This document shows, piece by piece, positions 61,176 through 64,000 of a stretch of 64,000 bases of DNA (its first letter is position 1; each line of letters begins with the position of its first letter). The stretch comes from Clostridium sp. AM58-1XD. Its GTDB lineage: Bacteria; Bacillota; Clostridia; Lachnospirales; Lachnospiraceae. The position numbers and the translations under genes are program-made. Location: assembly GCF_003464085.1 (NCBI RefSeq), contig NZ_QSDR01000001.1, positions 62,001-126,000 of the forward strand, given 5' to 3'. The notes under the pieces were generated by a model. It did no database searches. It worked only from the letters and a program-made list of their open reading frames with translations, and was not told the DNA's origin.

Positions 61176-64000
61176 ATGGCATTTACACACCTGCACGTCC
61201 ATACGGAGTACAGTCTTCTGGACGGGTCCTGCAAGATAAAAGAGCTGGTGTCCAGAGCGAAGGAATTGGGAATGGACAGCATGGCGGTTACAGATCACGG
61301 CGTCATGTACGGCGTGATTGATTTTTACCGGGCAGCCAGGGAAGCAGGGATTAAACCGATTTTGGGAAGCGAAGTCTATGTGGCTCCAGGTTCCAGGTTT
61401 GACAGAGAAACAGGAGGGGGAGAAGACCGCTATTACCATCTTGTCCTTCTGGCTGAAAATGAAACAGGTTATAAAAACCTGATGAAAATTGTATCAAAAG
61501 GCTTTGTAGAAGGCTTTTATTATAAACCGAGGGTGGATTATGAGATCCTCGAACAATATCACGAGGGAATTATCGCACTGAGTGCCTGCCTCGCAGGAGA
61601 AGTTCAGAGATTCCTGTCCAGAGGCATGTATGACGAAGCGAAAAAATCTGCGTTAAAGTATGAGGGGATTTTCGGCAAGGGTAACTTTTTTCTGGAGCTT
61701 CAGGACCATGGAATACCGGCCCAGAAAAATGTGAACCAGGGACTTATGCGGATGAGCGCCGAGCTGGGCATCGACCTGGTGGCCACCAATGATATCCATT
61801 ATACGTATGCAGAAGATATGAAAGCGCACGATATTCTGTTGTGTATTCAGACAGGAAAAAAAGTAGCAGATGAGAACCGAATGCGCTATGAGGGCGGGCA
61901 GTATTACTGCAAGTCTGAAGATGAGATGAAGAGCCTCTTCCCATATGCCCTCGAGGCGATTGAAAATACCCATAAAATTGCGGAGCGTTGCAATGTGGAA
62001 ATTGAATTCGGAGTGACAAAACTTCCCCAGTATGAAGTGCCGGAAGGATTTGATGCCTGGGGATATCTGAATCATCTGTGCCTGGAAGGTATGAAAACAA
62101 GGTATCCGGATGACGACGGGACGCTGAAAGAGCGCCTGAACTATGAATTGGATGTCATCCATTCCATGGGGTATGTGGACTATTTCCTGATCGTATGGGA
62201 TTTCATTCATTTTGCCAAATCCAACGACATCATCGTGGGACCGGGAAGAGGGTCGGCTGCAGGAAGTATCGTTTCCTACTGCCTTGGCATAACGGATATT
62301 GATCCGATCCGGTACAACCTGCTGTTTGAGCGTTTCCTGAATCCGGAACGTGTGTCCATGCCCGATATCGACGTGGATTTCTGCTTCGAACGGCGCCAGG
62401 AAGTGATTGACTACGTCGTGGAAAAATACGGGAAAGATCAGGTCGTTCAGATCGTCACATTCGGTACGCTGGCCGCCAAGGGAGTTGTCCGTGATGTGGG
62501 ACGCGTACTGGATATGCCCTATGCAAAATGCGATATGATTGCAAAGATGATCCCGAATGATCTCGGCATGACTCTAGATAAGGCGCTGAAGGGCAGCCCT
62601 GATTTGAGAAACGCATATAATAATGACGATGAAGTAAAATATTTGATCGATATGTCAAAACGTCTGGAGGGCCTGCCGCGCCATACATCCATGCATGCTG
62701 CAGGAGTTGTAATCAGCCGTACGAACGTGGATGAGTACGTCCCGCTTTCCAGAGCGGCAGACGGAACGATTACGACCCAGTTTACCATGACGACTCTGGA
62801 AGAACTGGGACTTCTGAAAATGGATTTTCTTGGTCTTAGAACACTGACCGTAATTCAGAATGCGGTTAAGCAGGTGGAGCATAATAACCATATACAGCTG
62901 GAAATGCTGGATATCGATTATAATGATAAAAATGTTCTGGATATGATCGGAAGCGGTAAGGACGAGGGCGTGTTCCAGCTGGAAAGCGGGGGTATGAAGA
63001 GCTTCATGAAGGAATTGAAGCCTGAGAACCTGGAAGACATTATTGCAGGAATCTCTCTCTATCGTCCGGGTCCGATGGATTTTATACCGCGATATCTGAA
63101 GGGAAAAAACGATCAGTCGTCCATTACGTACGACTGCCCGCAGATGGAACCGATTCTGGAACCAACGTACGGCTGCATCGTATACCAGGAGCAGGTTATG
63201 CAGATTGTTCGCGACCTGGCGGGATATACAATGGGACGAAGCGACCTGGTTCGACGTGCCATGTCGAAGAAAAAAGCGTCTGTTATGGAGAAAGAACGCC
63301 ATAATTTCGTCTATGGAAACGAAGAAGAGGGTGTAGCTGGCTGTATTCATAACGGGATTGACGAGAAGACGGCAAATCATATATATGATGAAATGACGGA
63401 CTTTGCCAAATACGCGTTCAACAAGTCGCATGCTGCCTGTTATGCTGTTGTTTCCTATCAGACTGCATGGCTGAAATACTACTATCCGAGAGAGTATATG
63501 GCCGCACTTCTGACTTCCGTCATGGACAATGTGACGAAGGTATCGGAATATATTCTGACCTGCCGCCAGATGGGGATCGAAATCATGCCTCCTGACATCA
63601 ATGTGGGATACAGCGGATTTTCCGTTTCCGACGGAGCGATCCGCTACGGCCTTTCTGCGATCAAGAGTGTGGGCAGAAACGTAGTAGACGCCATAATCAG
63701 TGAGAGAGAGGCGAACGGACCTTTCGTATCCATGGATAATTTCGTGGAACGAATGAGCAACAAGGAAGTAAATAAACGAACCTTAGATAATTTTATAAAA
63801 TCAGGCGCCTTGGACAGCCTTCCTGGTACTAGGAAACAGAAAGTCCTGATTGCCCCGGAGATTCTGGACCAGAAAAACAGGGAAAGGAAGAACGTATTGG
63901 AAGGCCAGATGTCCCTTTTCGATTTCGTCGGGGAAGAGGAGAAACAGGATTATCAGATTACATTTCCGGATGTGGGGGAATTTCCGAAAGAAGAACTGCT
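61176..64000 (+). CDS. dnaE: DNA polymerase III alpha subunit, 5' part
   Basis: The first 941 or so codons of the replicative polymerase alpha subunit (DnaE type); the gene runs past the window. The N-terminal PHP domain begins FTHLHVHTEYSLLDGSCKI. The polymerase core has GPGRGSAAGSIVSYCLGITD, the catalytic PDIDVDF, RHTSMHAAGVVIS, LKMDFLGLRTLTVI and GISLYRPGPMDFIPRYLKG. KYAFNKSHAACYAVVSYQTA is also typical, as is the clamp-binding-like QMSLFDF near 63909. Reading frame checks at 62358, 63075 and 63909 are all in phase with the ATG at 61176, which follows AAAAGGAG. Firmicutes usually also have PolC, so this may be the DnaE3-type second polymerase. Confidence 0.96.
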   Translation, partial: MAFTHLHVHTEYSLLDGSCKIKELVSRAKELGMDSMAVTDHGVMYGVIDFYRAAREAGIKPILGSEVYVAPGSRFDRETGGGEDRYYHLVLLAENETGYKNLMKIVSKGFVEGFYYKPRVDYEILEQYHEGIIALSACLAGEVQRFLSRGMYDEAKKSALKYEGIFGKGNFFLELQDHGIPAQKNVNQGLMRMSAELGIDLVATNDIHYTYAEDMKAHDILLCIQTGKKVADENRMRYEGGQYYCKSEDEMKSLFPYALEAIENTHKIAERCNVEIEFGVTKLPQYEVPEGFDAWGYLNHLCLEGMKTRYPDDDGTLKERLNYELDVIHSMGYVDYFLIVWDFIHFAKSNDIIVGPGRGSAAGSIVSYCLGITDIDPIRYNLLFERFLNPERVSMPDIDVDFCFERRQEVIDYVVEKYGKDQVVQIVTFGTLAAKGVVRDVGRVLDMPYAKCDMIAKMIPNDLGMTLDKALKGSPDLRNAYNNDDEVKYLIDMSKRLEGLPRHTSMHAAGVVISRTNVDEYVPLSRAADGTITTQFTMTTLEELGLLKMDFLGLRTLTVIQNAVKQVEHNNHIQLEMLDIDYNDKNVLDMIGSGKDEGVFQLESGGMKSFMKELKPENLEDIIAGISLYRPGPMDFIPRYLKGKNDQSSITYDCPQMEPILEPTYGCIVYQEQVMQIVRDLAGYTMGRSDLVRRAMSKKKASVMEKERHNFVYGNEEEGVAGCIHNGIDEKTANHIYDEMTDFAKYAFNKSHAACYAVVSYQTAWLKYYYPREYMAALLTSVMDNVTKVSEYILTCRQMGIEIMPPDINVGYSGFSVSDGAIRYGLSAIKSVGRNVVDAIISEREANGPFVSMDNFVERMSNKEVNKRTLDNFIKSGALDSLPGTRKQKVLIAPEILDQKNRERKNVLEGQMSLFDFVGEEEKQDYQITFPDVGEFPKEEL

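Overview
The window reads as a chromosome segment of an anaerobic Firmicute, most likely a Lachnospiraceae (Clostridium cluster XIVa) commensal. The evidence is the HrcA/CIRCE-controlled hrcA-grpE-dnaK-dnaJ operon, strong AGGAGG ribosome binding sites, an hprK-murB-rapZ-whiA-HPr cluster, an FtsH of the clostridial type, TRAP and peptide transporters with lipoprotein binding proteins, and oxygen-sensitive enzyme families. Species assignment is inference only. No rRNA, tRNA, CRISPR array, phage or insertion sequence was recognised.

Layout. 1-2400: end of a molybdate ABC operon (modA-modB-modC). 2500-6900: two reverse-strand 3D-domain secreted proteins flanking a divergent ferredoxin / Crp-Fnr regulator / HD-domain locus. 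7000-12000: heat-shock operon with CIRCE. 12100-15100: small HTH regulator, MATE exporter, dihydrouridine synthase. 15200-15720: a perfect promoter and a perfect terminator enclosing no convincing gene. 15770-21170: radical SAM protein, azlCD exporter, second MATE exporter, tandem HD-GYP protein, small acidic protein. 21300-23500: ftsH. 23700-32040: a catabolic locus with a PdxA-type dehydrogenase, a TRAP transporter, two cyclase-family hydrolases, an AEC permease and a DUF362 protein. 32600-33940: a membrane glycosyltransferase. 34350-39800: an oligopeptide ABC transporter. 39900-48150: amino-acid and peptide catabolism, with a cysteine desulfidase-type protein, two M20 peptidases, a dicarboxylate/amino-acid symporter, a D-glutamate cyclase-like protein, RidA and a DauR/YheO-like regulator. 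48400-54750: mostly conserved unknowns and housekeeping genes (DUF1846, AlkD-like, MetAP, DUF4015 lipoprotein, DUF1653). 54750-64000: uvrC, hprK, murB, rapZ, whiA, a Crh-like HPr without the catalytic histidine, and the 5' part of dnaE.

Two themes stand out. First, eight genes (modA, a 3D-protein gene, dnaJ, DUF362, oppB, an M20 peptidase, uvrC, rapZ) are each broken by what looks like one missing base in a short homopolymer. Restoring one base makes every complete one a whole number of codons. The consistency and the essential nature of some of them point to sequencing error rather than gene decay. Second, the intergenic spaces are rich in structured repeats: a hairpin family of at least eight copies with a shared core, a second family of three roughly 110-base elements that begin at the stop codon of the preceding gene, and a single element at 41217-41363 that can fold into a four-way junction. 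These are the best candidates for undescribed biology here.
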